DNA of 64,000 nucleotides from Citricoccus sp. K5 (GCF_902506195.1 NZ_LR732817.1:2176244-2240243); one strand, 5' to 3'; positions 1 through 8,807 are shown, counted from the stretch's first letter. The notes: a model not told the origin generated them from the letters alone. Numbers and translations are program-made.

Positions 1-54
1 GGAGCTGGCATCCCCGCCGGCCCCGGCGAAGATCGTCTCACAAGGGGTTTCAAC

Positions 55-594
55 ATGAAGAAGATGACCAAGGGTGCACTCGTCACCGGCCTGGGCGTGG
101 CCCTCCTCCTCGGCGGCGGCGGCACCCTCGCCGTCTGGAACGTCGAGCAGACCGCCAATGCCGGGACCATGGCCGCCGGCAGCATGGAGCTCACCTCGAG
201 CACGGGCGTCTGGACCTCCAACCTCTCCACCGAGCCGATCTCCGACATCACCGAATACCGCATCGTCCCGGGCGAGGAACTCACCTACACGCAGCAACTT
301 GAGGTCGGGCTGGAGGGTGACCAACTGGAGGCCACCCTGTCCGTCGACACCACCGGCGTCACCAACGGCTTCTCCAACAACCTGGCTCTGGAGGACTTCA
401 CCGTCACCAAGGCCGGGGCCGCCGACGCTGCCATCACGGGCTACAACGGCTCGGCCGATGTGGAGACCGGCGCGTACACGGCCTCCGCCACCCTGGCCTT
501 CAACGCCGACAATCAGGAGGACATGAACCAGGAGCTGGACCTGACCCACGTCGCCTACGTCCTGGACCAGAAGGCCCCGACGCCCGCCACCTGA
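55..594 (+). CDS. SipW-dependent-type exported protein (cargo 1)
   Basis: 179 aa. A short Lys-rich start (MKKMTKG) is followed by a Gly/Leu/Val-rich hydrophobic stretch at about residues 8-28 ending in the LAVWN pattern. This is the usual look of the alternate-type signal peptide cut by SipW/TasA-type signal peptidases (family knowledge). The rest is Thr/Ser-rich, without Cys and with no catalytic motif, as expected of a small beta-sandwich fibre or matrix subunit (inference). Shine-Dalgarno AAGGGG lies 8 nt before the ATG. First complete gene of an operon with cargo 2, the peptidase and cargo 3. Further cargo genes may lie left of the window. Confidence 0.8.
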   Translation: MKKMTKGALVTGLGVALLLGGGGTLAVWNVEQTANAGTMAAGSMELTSSTGVWTSNLSTEPISDITEYRIVPGEELTYTQQLEVGLEGDQLEATLSVDTTGVTNGFSNNLALEDFTVTKAGAADAAITGYNGSADVETGAYTASATLAFNADNQEDMNQELDLTHVAYVLDQKAPTPAT

Positions 595-694
595 TCCGCT
601 CCGGTCCGTACCGTCCCGACCCCACGCAGCGGGTGACCGCCCCCGGTCCACCCGTGGTCCGCTACCGCCGCTCTCTAACACCTGAGGAGATGAC

Positions 695-1249
695 ATGCGC
701 ATCAAGACCATGGTGCAGACTGCTGCAGTCATCTCTCTGGCGGCGGTGGCGGGCCTGCTGGGGGTCGGAGGCACCTGGGCCCTGTGGAACGCCTCCGCTC
801 CGGCGCAGATGGGCACCGTCCAGGCCGCGGACTTCCGGGTCACGGTCAACGGATCGCCGTTGGCATCCCAGGGTGTGACGGCCACCGCGAAGCCCGAGAC
901 CTCGGGCGCGGCCCTGACGCCGAAGACTCCGGTCTACTCGATCATCGCGATCACCAACGCCACCAATGCCAGCGGACCCTTCTCCCTGCGAACGGTCCTG
1001 GGGCAACCGACGACGTCCAACACTCCAGCTGCCCTGGCCTCGAATCTGACCATTCAGACGGCATCCATGCCGGCCTCCAACAAGTGCGCCGACGCCAGCT
1101 ACACCGCGACTCCAACGGCCACCACCATCACCAAGGGCGCCACCGCGAGCCTGTGCCTCCGGATGAGCCTTCCGCAGAACGCACCCGACACCCTGACGCA
1201 GACCGCCGCCACCGTGGCCGTACCGGTGACCGCCACCCAAATCCAGTAA
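695..1249 (+). CDS. SipW-dependent-type exported protein (cargo 2)
   Basis: 184 aa. Start chosen at ATG 695 with GAGGAG just upstream. Residues ~5-30 form a hydrophobic signal ending GGTWALWN, the same tail pattern as the protein at 55-594, so the two are likely paralogous substrates of the peptidase encoded 10 bp downstream. The mature part is Ala/Thr-rich with two or three Cys (one near NKCADAS, one near ASLCLRM), which could form a disulfide (inference). No enzyme motif is visible. Probably an extracellular structural protein. Confidence 0.78.
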   Translation: MRIKTMVQTAAVISLAAVAGLLGVGGTWALWNASAPAQMGTVQAADFRVTVNGSPLASQGVTATAKPETSGAALTPKTPVYSIIAITNATNASGPFSLRTVLGQPTTSNTPAALASNLTIQTASMPASNKCADASYTATPTATTITKGATASLCLRMSLPQNAPDTLTQTAATVAVPVTATQIQ

Positions 1250-1259
1250 GGAACAGGAC

Positions 1260-1949
1260 ATGAGCATGCACCGCCAGCAGCGCCGACGTATCCCCTCCTG
1301 GATGGGTTGGACTGGACAGGCCATCTCCTTCATCGCACTGTGTGTCTCCGCACTGGCGGCAATCGTCCTGATCATCGTCCCGCTCGTCACCGGTTCCCAG
1401 ACATACTCCGTGCTGACCAGTTCGATGGCACCCGGCTATCCTCCGGGCACCTTCCTGGTCGTCAAGCCGACCGATTTCGACTCCCTGCAGACCGGCGATG
1501 TCATCACCTACCAGATGGAGTCCGGCCGTCCGGAGGTCATCACTCACCGCATCACCTCCCTCACGGCCAGCCAGGACGGTGAGCGCATGCTGATCACCCA
1601 GGGGGACCACAATGACGTGGCCGATGAGAACCCGGTCCTGGAAGTCCAGGTTCGCGGCAAGCTGTCCTACGCCGTGCCCTACGTCGGCTTCCTCGCCAAC
1701 GCCCTCGGCAATTCGGATCGAGGCTCCGTCATCACGGTATTGGCCATCGGACTCTTAGCCTGGGGCGCGGTCACGATGATCCGCGGGGCCATCAAGGACG
1801 GCCGGGAAAAACGTGACCAGGAACTGATTGACACAGCGACCCAACTGGACACGGTCGCGGTCAGGAAAGCCGATCGGGCGGCGCCGGTGACGCTCGACCG
1901 GGACCACCGGAACGAAGGCAATGAGTTCTCAACCCAGGAGAACCGATGA
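1260..1949 (+). CDS. sipW: signal peptidase I, SipW type
   Basis: 229 aa membrane peptidase. An N-terminal membrane segment (~residues 17-43) is followed by the catalytic Ser box (LTSSMAPGYPPG, ~residues 55-66), a GDVITYQ box, and VITHRI, where the general-base Lys of bacterial type I enzymes is replaced by His. That replacement is the hallmark of the SipW/ER-type subgroup. A second membrane segment (~155-175) precedes a charged tail. SD AAGGAA precedes the ATG. It sits between cargo genes and overlaps the next gene by 4 bp (ATGA), so it most likely processes the three co-transcribed exported proteins. The exact substrate range is inference. Confidence 0.88.
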   Translation: MSMHRQQRRRIPSWMGWTGQAISFIALCVSALAAIVLIIVPLVTGSQTYSVLTSSMAPGYPPGTFLVVKPTDFDSLQTGDVITYQMESGRPEVITHRITSLTASQDGERMLITQGDHNDVADENPVLEVQVRGKLSYAVPYVGFLANALGNSDRGSVITVLAIGLLAWGAVTMIRGAIKDGREKRDQELIDTATQLDTVAVRKADRAAPVTLDRDHRNEGNEFSTQENR

Positions 1950-2806
1950 CCCGCAGGATGTGGTGCATCTCCGTCGCGGTGTTCCTGACGGTGTTCCTCG
2001 GTGGACTCGGCGTCGCCGGGGCGGCAGCCCTGTGGTCGCAGTCGGGAACCGTGTCGTCTCAGGTCACCACGGGCACGTGGGGCGCAGTCGAGGACGGTGG
2101 CGGCGACGCCACCGACGGCACCAGGCCCATGGGACTGGACCCCAGGCTGGCCTATTCCGAGCCGTCTGGCTCATTCCGTTACGACGGCCCAACGGGCCTC
2201 GGGTTCTGCCACGACTTCCGGATCACCAACACTTCCGATGAACCCGTCACCTGGTCGGTCACCTTTGACACCAAGAAGGGTCCCTACTGGGGACTGAATC
2301 CGACCACGGTGAAGTCGAACGGAACGGGAACGCTACGGGGCTTCTGGGGAGGAGTGACCAGCGGCTTCGACTCCGCCACCGGACTCTGGACCATCGGCGG
2401 AGCCAACTACCAGCGGACACTCGCCGCCGGTGTTTCCGCAGATGTCGGCTACTGCGCCAACCCGGCCATGCCCGCGGTCGACCCGACCGCCTATGCCGCC
2501 CCGAAGATCCGGGTGGATCCCAGCAGTAATTCCTACGGCGTCGCCTTGCGGGTACAGGTCACGTCCGGCTCGAGGTTCCAACTGCCGTGGGAGATTGACG
2601 TGGATCTGGCCGATCACGTCTGTGCATCGTCCCTTCCCACCAAGATCACCGCAGAGAACGCTGAGCTCGTCCGCATCAGCGGGACCCGGTACCGTCTCAG
2701 CGGCACCGGCGCATTTCGGCTCGTCGGCAATGGTCATTCTCAGGACTTCGTCTTCGCCCGATACAACCCCGGCGGGAAGCCGTTCCAAGGGGGCAGTTGC
2801 CCGTAA
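1946..2806 (+). CDS. SipW-dependent-type exported protein (cargo 3, large)
   Basis: 286 aa. ATGA overlap with the signal peptidase gene argues for translational coupling. Residues ~8-31 are hydrophobic and end in AAALWSQSG, matching the alternate signal peptides of the two upstream cargo proteins. The mature region is larger, with about five Cys (GFCHDF, GYCANP, HVCASS, GGSCP) and aromatic/Gly patterns suggesting a disulfide-stabilised extracellular beta domain (inference). A motif such as FRITNTSDEPVTWSV resembles a carbohydrate-binding or beta-sandwich strand, but no family is confidently assigned. Last gene of the SipW operon. Confidence 0.75.
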   Translation: MTRRMWCISVAVFLTVFLGGLGVAGAAALWSQSGTVSSQVTTGTWGAVEDGGGDATDGTRPMGLDPRLAYSEPSGSFRYDGPTGLGFCHDFRITNTSDEPVTWSVTFDTKKGPYWGLNPTTVKSNGTGTLRGFWGGVTSGFDSATGLWTIGGANYQRTLAAGVSADVGYCANPAMPAVDPTAYAAPKIRVDPSSNSYGVALRVQVTSGSRFQLPWEIDVDLADHVCASSLPTKITAENAELVRISGTRYRLSGTGAFRLVGNGHSQDFVFARYNPGGKPFQGGSCP

Positions 2807-2865
2807 TCGCCACTGAGTTGCAGGGATGATGTCAGACAGGGAGCACGCCGATTCGCGTGTGGTGC

Positions 2866-3256
2866 TCACGTCTCGGGGCACCCTGCCGGCATGGCCGCAT
2901 CGTCAAGCAGGCAGACTGGCCCAACCGAGCCTCGCCCCAGGTGCAGCTGGACACCGGCATCGCCCGCGGCGTCCAGCACTCCCAGGCGCAGTGCAGACAC
3001 GTCGTACTGCCCCTCGGGCAGGCCGGCCCATTCCGGTGGGCCTTCCGTGGACCCGGTGACGGGCCGATTCTGGTTGTTGACCGTCGGGGAGATGAGGCCG
3101 TCGACGTAGAGCCCGGGACAGTGCGGCCTCGCAACCGTCCAAAGTGGTCCGGCCGGCCAGTGCCCCGGCCTCCAGATTCACATCGGCCACATTGTCACCC
3201 ATCCCCTCGAAAACGAGGCAATTCTCTAGCCGAAGTTTGACAGTGACAGTCTCCAT
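2866..3256 (-). pseudogene. broken small ORF, unknown function
   Basis: Read on the minus strand from ATG 3256, the first ~50 codons give a plausible start (METVTVKLRLENCLVFEG). Around 3120-3135 that frame loses coding character. The -1/+2 frame continues with strong third-position GC and natural composition (LYVDGLISPTVNNQNRPVT ... LPEGQYDVSALRLGVLDA) to a stop at 2866-2868. One indel would join them into about 125 aa. No family recognised. Either a decayed gene, two short overlapping genes, or a sequencing error. Nothing else was seen in 2807-3327. Confidence 0.4.
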
Positions 3257-3327
3257 TCATATCCAGTTGACACCCATTGATCCTCGGGCTGTCGACTCGG
3301 CACAGGAACGCGCCCTGACAACGTGTC

Positions 3328-3981
3328 CTAGACGTCCAACGAGTTCCGCAGGGCCACCAAGTGCCGGCGCATGATCAGCGCGTCCACCCGGCCCGTGCCC
3401 CGCTGGGCATCTCCCGGGTAGTACCCCGCCCTCGTGTGGATGTGCTCGAAGCCGTGGCGCGCATACAGCCGCTGGGCCCGCGGGTTGTCAGCGCGCACCT
3501 CGAGCAGCAGGTCCGTCGCCCGGCGGCGCCTGGCCTCGGTCACCATCCACAGCAACATGGCCGTACCCAGTCCGCGCCCCTCGGCCTCGGGAGCCACGGC
3601 GATGGTCTGCACATCAGCCAGCGGCGGCACACACATCACCCCGCAATACCCGAGCACGACGTCGGCGGCCTCGCCCGCGCGCTCCCTCACCCCCTGTTCC
3701 TCGCCCGGAACCGGTCCCGACACGGCGTTCGGCACCCGGCCGGCGATCACGCGGTAGTCCCGCGTGCCGCCGTCGTGCTGGGGACCAGCCTGAGCAAGCT
3801 CCTCCTCGAAGAAGGACAGCGGCCAGGCGTCGAGCGGGAACAGCCGCTGCTCCAGTGCGTGCACGGCGGGCAAGTCGGCCCACTCCATGGGCCGCATCGA
3901 ATATCCGGCGGGCAGCACGGGGTCAGCGGCGGTCGAGGAGGTGGCGTCGAAGTCGTCCACGGACTCGGTAGGAGGAGACAT
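3328..3981 (-). CDS. rimI: ribosomal-protein-S18-alanine N-acetyltransferase
   Basis: 217 aa GNAT-fold acetyltransferase that acetylates the N-terminal Ala of S18. The acetyl-CoA loop reads EAEGRGLGTAMLLWM, followed by LLLEVRADNPRAQRLYARHG and ending GYYPGD, a typical RimI C-terminal half. The N-terminal ALEQRLFPLDAW block is also RimI-like. An insert at ~residues 75-110 lengthens it beyond the usual ~150-160 aa. Start chosen at 3981 because a TAGAAT -10 box ends 7 nt upstream (leaderless); an ATG at 3990 is possible. It stands alone here rather than beside tsaB and tsaD (see findings). Confidence 0.85.
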   Translation of the reverse strand: MSPPTESVDDFDATSSTAADPVLPAGYSMRPMEWADLPAVHALEQRLFPLDAWPLSFFEEELAQAGPQHDGGTRDYRVIAGRVPNAVSGPVPGEEQGVRERAGEAADVVLGYCGVMCVPPLADVQTIAVAPEAEGRGLGTAMLLWMVTEARRRRATDLLLEVRADNPRAQRLYARHGFEHIHTRAGYYPGDAQRGTGRVDALIMRRHLVALRNSLDV

Positions 3982-3988
3982 GCGGGTC

Positions 3989-3994
3989 ATTCTA
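3989..3994 (-). promoter_or_regulatory. -10 box of leaderless rimI promoter
   Basis: TAGAAT on the minus strand ends 7 nt before the ATG at 3981, the spacing of leaderless actinobacterial transcripts. No clear -35 was seen. Supports start 3981 over 3990. Confidence 0.5.
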
Positions 3995-4087
3995 CGAATC
4001 AGGCACCACGGGCGGCCCGCCGCACTCTCTGCTGACCTCGATCCGGCGCTAGGGTGACGGGGTGAGCAGCAACGGGGCACGATCAGC

Positions 4088-5233
4088 ATGACAGCAGTAA
4101 GAGCCACTCGCGGGGGGCAGCGTACGCACGGCCTGGCTGATCGTTTGCGCGAGGTGACCCGTCGGCCGGCCTTCCTCTCCGCCATCACCCAGACCCTCAA
4201 GTGCGTGATCGCCGCCACCGCGGCCTGGTGGTTCTCCATCACCATTCTGGAGACCCAGATGCCGTTCCTCGCGCCCTGGACGGCCCTGCTGACGGTCCAC
4301 GCCACGGTGTATCGGTCCCTGTCCCACGGGGTGCAGACGTCCATCGCCTCCGCCCTCGGCGTCGGGCTGTCCTTCGTCATCGGCAACCTCCTCGGGGTCA
4401 GCGTCTGGACCTATGCACTGGCGCTGCTGGTGGGAATGGTGGCAGCCCGCATCCACTGGATCCGCGACGAGGGAATCGCCATCGCCACCACCGCGATCTT
4501 CCTCCTCAGCAGTGGCTTCGAGGATCAGGAACCCCTCTTGCTGGACCGCATGATCGAGGTCGGCGTGGGCGTTGCCGTGGGCATCACCGTGAACCTCCTG
4601 ATCATCCCGCCGCTTCGGGACCGGCAGGCAGCGCGCTACGTCGATTCCATCAACCAGGGCATGGGCAGCGTCCTGGAGGAGATGGCGGACGAATTCTCCC
4701 AGTCCTGGGACACGGACAGGGCTGAGGCCTGGATGACGCAGACGAAGTCCATGGAAGAGGACACGCGAACCGCCTGGGAGTTCGTGCGCTTCGCGCGAGA
4801 GAGCCGACGGGCCAATCCACGCATGTATCTCAGCCGGCACGGCGTCAGGCTCCGCACGCCGCTGACCGGGAACGGGAAGGAATATGACTACGTCGAGATT
4901 CTCTCGCGCTTGGACGAGGGCGTCTCCCATATCCGGCACCTGGCGCGGACTCTGCGTGAGGCCACCTACGCCGAGGGGGCGTGGGACAACCGCTTCCGTG
5001 ATCAGTGGTCAGCCCTCCTGCGTGACTGCGGACGCTCGATTGCCGATCCTGACGCCGCAGTGGAACCGGTCAACGACCGGCTGACGGACCTCTCAGAATC
5101 GATGTCGCAGGACCACGACCTCCCGCGGTCGGCCTGGCCGGTCTACGGTTCACTGATCACCAGCCTGAGGCACCTCGCCGTCATCGTCGATGACGTGGCC
5201 TCCACCCGGGATGCCCGGGAAGGCAACTCTTGA
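4088..5233 (+). CDS. FUSC / aromatic acid exporter family membrane protein
   Basis: 381 aa. About six membrane segments occupy residues ~28-180, including AAWWFSITILETQMPFLAPW, a VHATVYRSLSHGVQTSIASA block and a VGVAVGITVNLLIIPPLRD end, as in the ArAE_1/FUSC family of putative aromatic-acid or small-molecule exporters. A long soluble helical C-terminal half (~190-381) follows. Substrate unknown. Its stop overlaps the TTG start of the PIG-L gene (TTGA), so it may head the downstream cassette, or the coupling may be incidental. Confidence 0.8.
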   Translation: MTAVRATRGGQRTHGLADRLREVTRRPAFLSAITQTLKCVIAATAAWWFSITILETQMPFLAPWTALLTVHATVYRSLSHGVQTSIASALGVGLSFVIGNLLGVSVWTYALALLVGMVAARIHWIRDEGIAIATTAIFLLSSGFEDQEPLLLDRMIEVGVGVAVGITVNLLIIPPLRDRQAARYVDSINQGMGSVLEEMADEFSQSWDTDRAEAWMTQTKSMEEDTRTAWEFVRFARESRRANPRMYLSRHGVRLRTPLTGNGKEYDYVEILSRLDEGVSHIRHLARTLREATYAEGAWDNRFRDQWSALLRDCGRSIADPDAAVEPVNDRLTDLSESMSQDHDLPRSAWPVYGSLITSLRHLAVIVDDVASTRDAREGNS

Positions 5234-6015
5234 TCGGATCCCGGGAGGCGTGCATCCCCAGTCCGAACGACTCCCGTCCACCCTCGACGGAACCGCCGGC
5301 GGACAGGGCTCCTTCGCCCGTTCCGCCGGACACGTGGCGCCGTGCCATGGCCGAGGCTCCGAACGCGGCATGGCAGCGGGATACCTCCGTGCTGGTGATC
5401 GCCGCCCATCCCGACGACGAAGTTATCGGCGCCGGTCGCCTCCTGGCCGACCATGCGGGCCCCGTGCGGTGCGTCACTCTCACGGCCGGAGAACGGTGTC
5501 ACGGGGACCACGACGATCTCGGTCGCGTCGCCCGGCACCGATTACGGGAGTGGACAGAGGCCCTGGGTGTCCTGGGCGTGACCCCCGTGGAGACCCGGCG
5601 CTGGCCCGACGGCGGATTGGCGGGTCATGAGGGCGCGGCCACCGAGGTGGTGGCAAGGCTCGCGGCCGAGGCCGACGTCGTTCTCGCCCCGTGGCGGCAC
5701 GATCCGCACCCCGACCACGAGGCAGCCGGACGCGTCGGTGCCGCGGCAGCGCGGCGGGCGGGGGTGCCATTGTGGGGTTACCTCGTCTGGACCCCGTACT
5801 GGTTCCCTGCGGCAGAGATCACCCGCCGTGATGCGACGCTGCAGGTGCACCCTACATCGGAGCGGGCCGGTCGTCTCCGCACCGAGGCCATCGCCCGCCA
5901 CCGTTCCCAGCTCGTGCCCCAGCATCCGGCCGTCCAGCCTGTGGTGCCGCCCGAGCTGGTCGACCGCCATGAACGCCAAATGCTCGTGCAGGAGCCTGAT
6001 GACCAGAACGCCTGA
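5230..6015 (+). CDS. PIG-L family deacetylase
   Basis: 261 aa LmbE/PIG-L metal-dependent amidohydrolase that removes an N-acetyl group, typically from GlcNAc-containing molecules. The zinc motif AHPDDE at ~residues 57-62 and the second metal/catalytic region WRHDPHPDHEAAGR at ~155-168 are intact. TTG start at 5230 overlaps the previous stop; an internal ATG at 5347 would remove a poorly conserved Pro-rich lead and is a credible alternative. First of four overlapping genes shared by many actinobacteria and proteobacteria. The product of the cassette is not known to me. Confidence 0.85.
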   Translation: MIGSREACIPSPNDSRPPSTEPPADRAPSPVPPDTWRRAMAEAPNAAWQRDTSVLVIAAHPDDEVIGAGRLLADHAGPVRCVTLTAGERCHGDHDDLGRVARHRLREWTEALGVLGVTPVETRRWPDGGLAGHEGAATEVVARLAAEADVVLAPWRHDPHPDHEAAGRVGAAAARRAGVPLWGYLVWTPYWFPAAEITRRDATLQVHPTSERAGRLRTEAIARHRSQLVPQHPAVQPVVPPELVDRHERQMLVQEPDDQNA

Positions 6016-6643
6016 TTTCGATGCGCTTTACCGTTCCGATCCGGACCCCTTCTCGGTCGGTTCCAGCTGGTACGAACGGCGCAAGATCGCGGTGGTCCTG
6101 GCGTGCCTGGCACGTCGGGAGTATGCCCTGGCGTGGGATGCCGCGGCCGGCACCGGCCACCTCGCCCTGGAACTGTCGGACCGATGTCGCCGCGTCGTGG
6201 CCACGGACGCCTCTTCGGTGGCCGTCGCAGCCCTGAGCGAGGTTGCGCTGGAGGCCGGCTCAGAAGAGACGGTTGACGATTCACCGGAAGGGGCGTGGGC
6301 GCCCGGGTTCAGACGGCTCACCGTTCGGCAGTCGGCCCTGCCCGCCCTGCCAGCAGAGGCCCGGGCGGCGGACCTCATCATCGCCTCCGAGGTCCTCTAC
6401 TACCTGCCCCATCCGGCCCGCGCCGCCGCGGTAGAGATGCTCGCCGGCCTCGACGCTGAGATCGTCACCGTGCACTGGCGCCATCACCCCGAGGATGCCT
6501 ACCTGTCGGGTGAAGACTGCACGCGGGAAGTGGACATGGCCCTGACTGGTGCGGGGTTCCTCCGGGCGGTGCTGCACGAAGACGAAGACTTCGTCCTCAG
6601 CACCCACGTACCCGCGGGCATCCCACGATCGGGGCAGTGTTGA
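5999..6643 (+). CDS. SAM-dependent methyltransferase (NodS-like)
   Basis: 214 aa. Starts with FDALYRSDPDPF...SSWYERRK, the typical lead of NodS-type N-methyltransferases. The SAM-binding motif is WDAAAGTGHLALEL (~residues 43-56), with ATDASSVAVAAL as motif II and LIIASEVLYYL as motif IV. ATG 5999 with GGAG upstream overlaps the PIG-L gene by 17 bp. In this cassette it plausibly methylates the amine exposed by the deacetylase (inference from nodulation-factor chemistry, where NodS N-methylates a deacetylated chitooligosaccharide). Confidence 0.82.
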   Translation: MTRTPDFDALYRSDPDPFSVGSSWYERRKIAVVLACLARREYALAWDAAAGTGHLALELSDRCRRVVATDASSVAVAALSEVALEAGSEETVDDSPEGAWAPGFRRLTVRQSALPALPAEARAADLIIASEVLYYLPHPARAAAVEMLAGLDAEIVTVHWRHHPEDAYLSGEDCTREVDMALTGAGFLRAVLHEDEDFVLSTHVPAGIPRSGQC

Positions 6644-7785
6644 CTCGGGCGCCCCAGCAGCGAACAGATCCCCTCGGGGGTGGGCCCGGTGCTGCCGACG
6701 CGGGCAGTGCACATCACGGCATAGGTGCCGGCGTGCATTCCCACGACGCAGGTGGTGGACAAGATGCCGTGCACGGCTTAGACGCACCCGCTCCGCTCCA
6801 TCTTCCGGCGGAGCTCCGCGGCACCGGGCCGGAGTGTCAGCGCGCCGCCATGCACCACCTGGCCGGCCAAGCCGAGTGGACCTCACTCAACTGGCCAGGC
6901 TTGGTGGAGGCACTGATGGCTTTGGGCCGGACGGACATCCCCCTGGCCCGCCTCACGGAGGGACACGTGGATGCCCTGCGCATCCTCACCGAGGCGGGTG
7001 CCGCCCCGGATACAGACGCGCTCTACGGTGTCTGGGCGTCCCGCTCCGGCGGAACCGGCCTGGCCGGCAGGCCCGCCCGCGACGGGTGGTCCCTGAAAGG
7101 ACGGCTGCTCTTCGCCTCGGGGGCCGGCGTGCTGGACCGCGCCCTGGTGACCGTCTGGCCGGAGGAGGACCGTCATCTGCTGCTGGACGCCGCCGTCTCA
7201 GACTGGTCCTTCGACACCAGTGCATGGCGTACCCGCGCCATGGAGCACTCCCGCAGCCATCGAATCGAGTTGGACGCCGTGGTCTCGGCTCGGCAGATCG
7301 GCGCGGACAACTACTACCTCACTCGAGCATCCTTCTTTCCGGGCGGTGTCGGTGTAGCCGCTGTCTGGACCGGTGGGGCGGCTCGCGTGCTCGATCTGCT
7401 TGCCGACAGCTGGGAGGCTCCCGTGGCTGTCTCTGACCCGAAGAAAGTGCGCCTGGGCCGGGCACGCACCGATCTGGCCTCGGCAGTGGCCTTGGTTCGC
7501 CAGACCGCGGTCACCCTGCGGGCATCGGAGGTCGGCGGCGCGCCCGGTCCGGCAGGCGAAGGCCTGCCGGCGGGACATCTGGACTCCTTGCGTACTCTCG
7601 CGACACTGTGCCGGGCCGGCGTCGGCGCAGCGGTCCGCCGAATCCTGGAGGATGTGCGCGCTCTGGCCGGCCCAGCTGGCCTGGCCTTCCATGAGAACCT
7701 GAGCCGGGCCGTGGACGATGTGGCCCTCTACGTCGGTCAACAGAGCCAGGACGGCGACGCCGTGTACTTGGGAGGGCGTGGATGA
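6637..7785 (+). CDS. acyl-CoA dehydrogenase-like protein
   Basis: 382 aa, GTG start overlapping the methyltransferase stop by 7 bp. The middle region (GVWASRSGGTGLAGRPARDGWSLKG, LFASGAG, a beta-barrel-like stretch) and the helical C-terminal part (FHENLSRAVDDVALYVGQQ) match acyl-CoA dehydrogenase-like proteins that occur with PIG-L and GT2 genes. The catalytic Glu and classical signature motifs are not obvious, so activity as a true acyl-CoA dehydrogenase is uncertain. The first ~50 residues are Gly/His-rich and not domain-like, so the true start may be further in. Confidence 0.68.
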   Translation: MLTRAPQQRTDPLGGGPGAADAGSAHHGIGAGVHSHDAGGGQDAVHGLDAPAPLHLPAELRGTGPECQRAAMHHLAGQAEWTSLNWPGLVEALMALGRTDIPLARLTEGHVDALRILTEAGAAPDTDALYGVWASRSGGTGLAGRPARDGWSLKGRLLFASGAGVLDRALVTVWPEEDRHLLLDAAVSDWSFDTSAWRTRAMEHSRSHRIELDAVVSARQIGADNYYLTRASFFPGGVGVAAVWTGGAARVLDLLADSWEAPVAVSDPKKVRLGRARTDLASAVALVRQTAVTLRASEVGGAPGPAGEGLPAGHLDSLRTLATLCRAGVGAAVRRILEDVRALAGPAGLAFHENLSRAVDDVALYVGQQSQDGDAVYLGGRG

Positions 7786-8591
7786 CCGAACCCGCGGCGG
7801 CAGGGCCGGCGCTGACCGGCCCTCCGGTGGAGGCAACGCCCTCGACGCCCGGCCTGCCGGTGAACATCATCGTCGCCATTCCGGCCCACGACGAGGAACT
7901 CCTGTTGCCCGGCTGCCTGGACCACGTGGCGGCCGCAGTCACGCGGGCCCGTGCCATCGGTGCGGTGGACCGGGTCATCGTCGCCGTGGCCGCCCATCGT
8001 TGCCGCGATCGAACGGCACAAGTGGCCCGGGCGCGCCTGACCGACGCTGAGCCGACCGTGGAATGGATCGTCGTGGAAGACCGGACCTCCACCACGGTCG
8101 CCGAGGTCCGCCGGACTGCCGTGGATGCGGCGGTGCCGCTATTGGGCCAGTCCAGCAGCGTATGGCTGTTCAGCACGGACGCCGACTCGCTGGTTCCCGT
8201 CGACTGGATCTCCTCCAGCCTGGCGGTGGCCACTCTGGACGGGGCAGATGCCGTCGCTGGCCTCGTCGAGCTTCTGGACTGGAACCCGCCAGCGAGGGCC
8301 CGACTCGCGTATGAGCTGCTCGTGACACGCGGCATCCACAGCGCCGGCCATGACCACGCCTATGGGGCCAACCTGGCGGTCCGTCTCGATGCGTACCGGA
8401 CTGTCGGCGGATTCACCCCACGGCTCCACGGCGAGGACCACGATCTCCTCCGGCGGCTCAGGGCGGCACGCTTCCGTGTGGCCACGCCACTGTTTCCTCG
8501 TGTCAGCACCTCAGGCCGGGAAGATTCCCGTTGTGCCGATGGACTGGGCTCCCTCCTGCGCCGATTGGCCGGGACATCCGACGCCGAATAG
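7782..8591 (+). CDS. glycosyltransferase family 2
   Basis: 269 aa GT-A-fold transferase. The N-terminal nucleotide-sugar site is VAIPAHDEELLLPGCLDHV (~residues 28-46), the metal-binding DxD is STDADSLVPVDW (~127-138), and GGFTPRLHGEDHDLLRRL (~206-223) supplies the acceptor-side ED motif. ATGA overlap with the upstream gene makes it the last gene of the four-gene cassette. Sugar donor and acceptor cannot be read from sequence. Confidence 0.85.
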   Translation: MTEPAAAGPALTGPPVEATPSTPGLPVNIIVAIPAHDEELLLPGCLDHVAAAVTRARAIGAVDRVIVAVAAHRCRDRTAQVARARLTDAEPTVEWIVVEDRTSTTVAEVRRTAVDAAVPLLGQSSSVWLFSTDADSLVPVDWISSSLAVATLDGADAVAGLVELLDWNPPARARLAYELLVTRGIHSAGHDHAYGANLAVRLDAYRTVGGFTPRLHGEDHDLLRRLRAARFRVATPLFPRVSTSGREDSRCADGLGSLLRRLAGTSDAE

Positions 8592-8772
8592 CCGCCCGAG
8601 ACCCAGACGTTACGAGAGCGCTCGCTGTCGAGCATCGTCGGGCCGATTCATAGGGTGAGTGCACATGCCCTGATTTCTGAGATTGGCCCCGATCGCACCG
8701 ACGTCGATCGTCTTCGTGACGTCTCTGGTGCGTGACCGGCCCGGACCAGCCGGCTCCGGCGAGGTCAGTGTC

Positions 8773-8801
8773 TTGTCTTCCGACCCCGGATGGCCTAGGA
8801 A
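8773..8801 (+). promoter_or_regulatory. thpR promoter (leaderless)
   Basis: TTGTCT (8773-8778), a 17-bp spacer, then TAGGAA (8796-8801) ending 6 nt before the thpR ATG. Transcription would start at or next to the start codon. The remaining gap 8592-8772 shows no gene. Confidence 0.55.
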
Positions 8802-8807
8802 TCGTCC

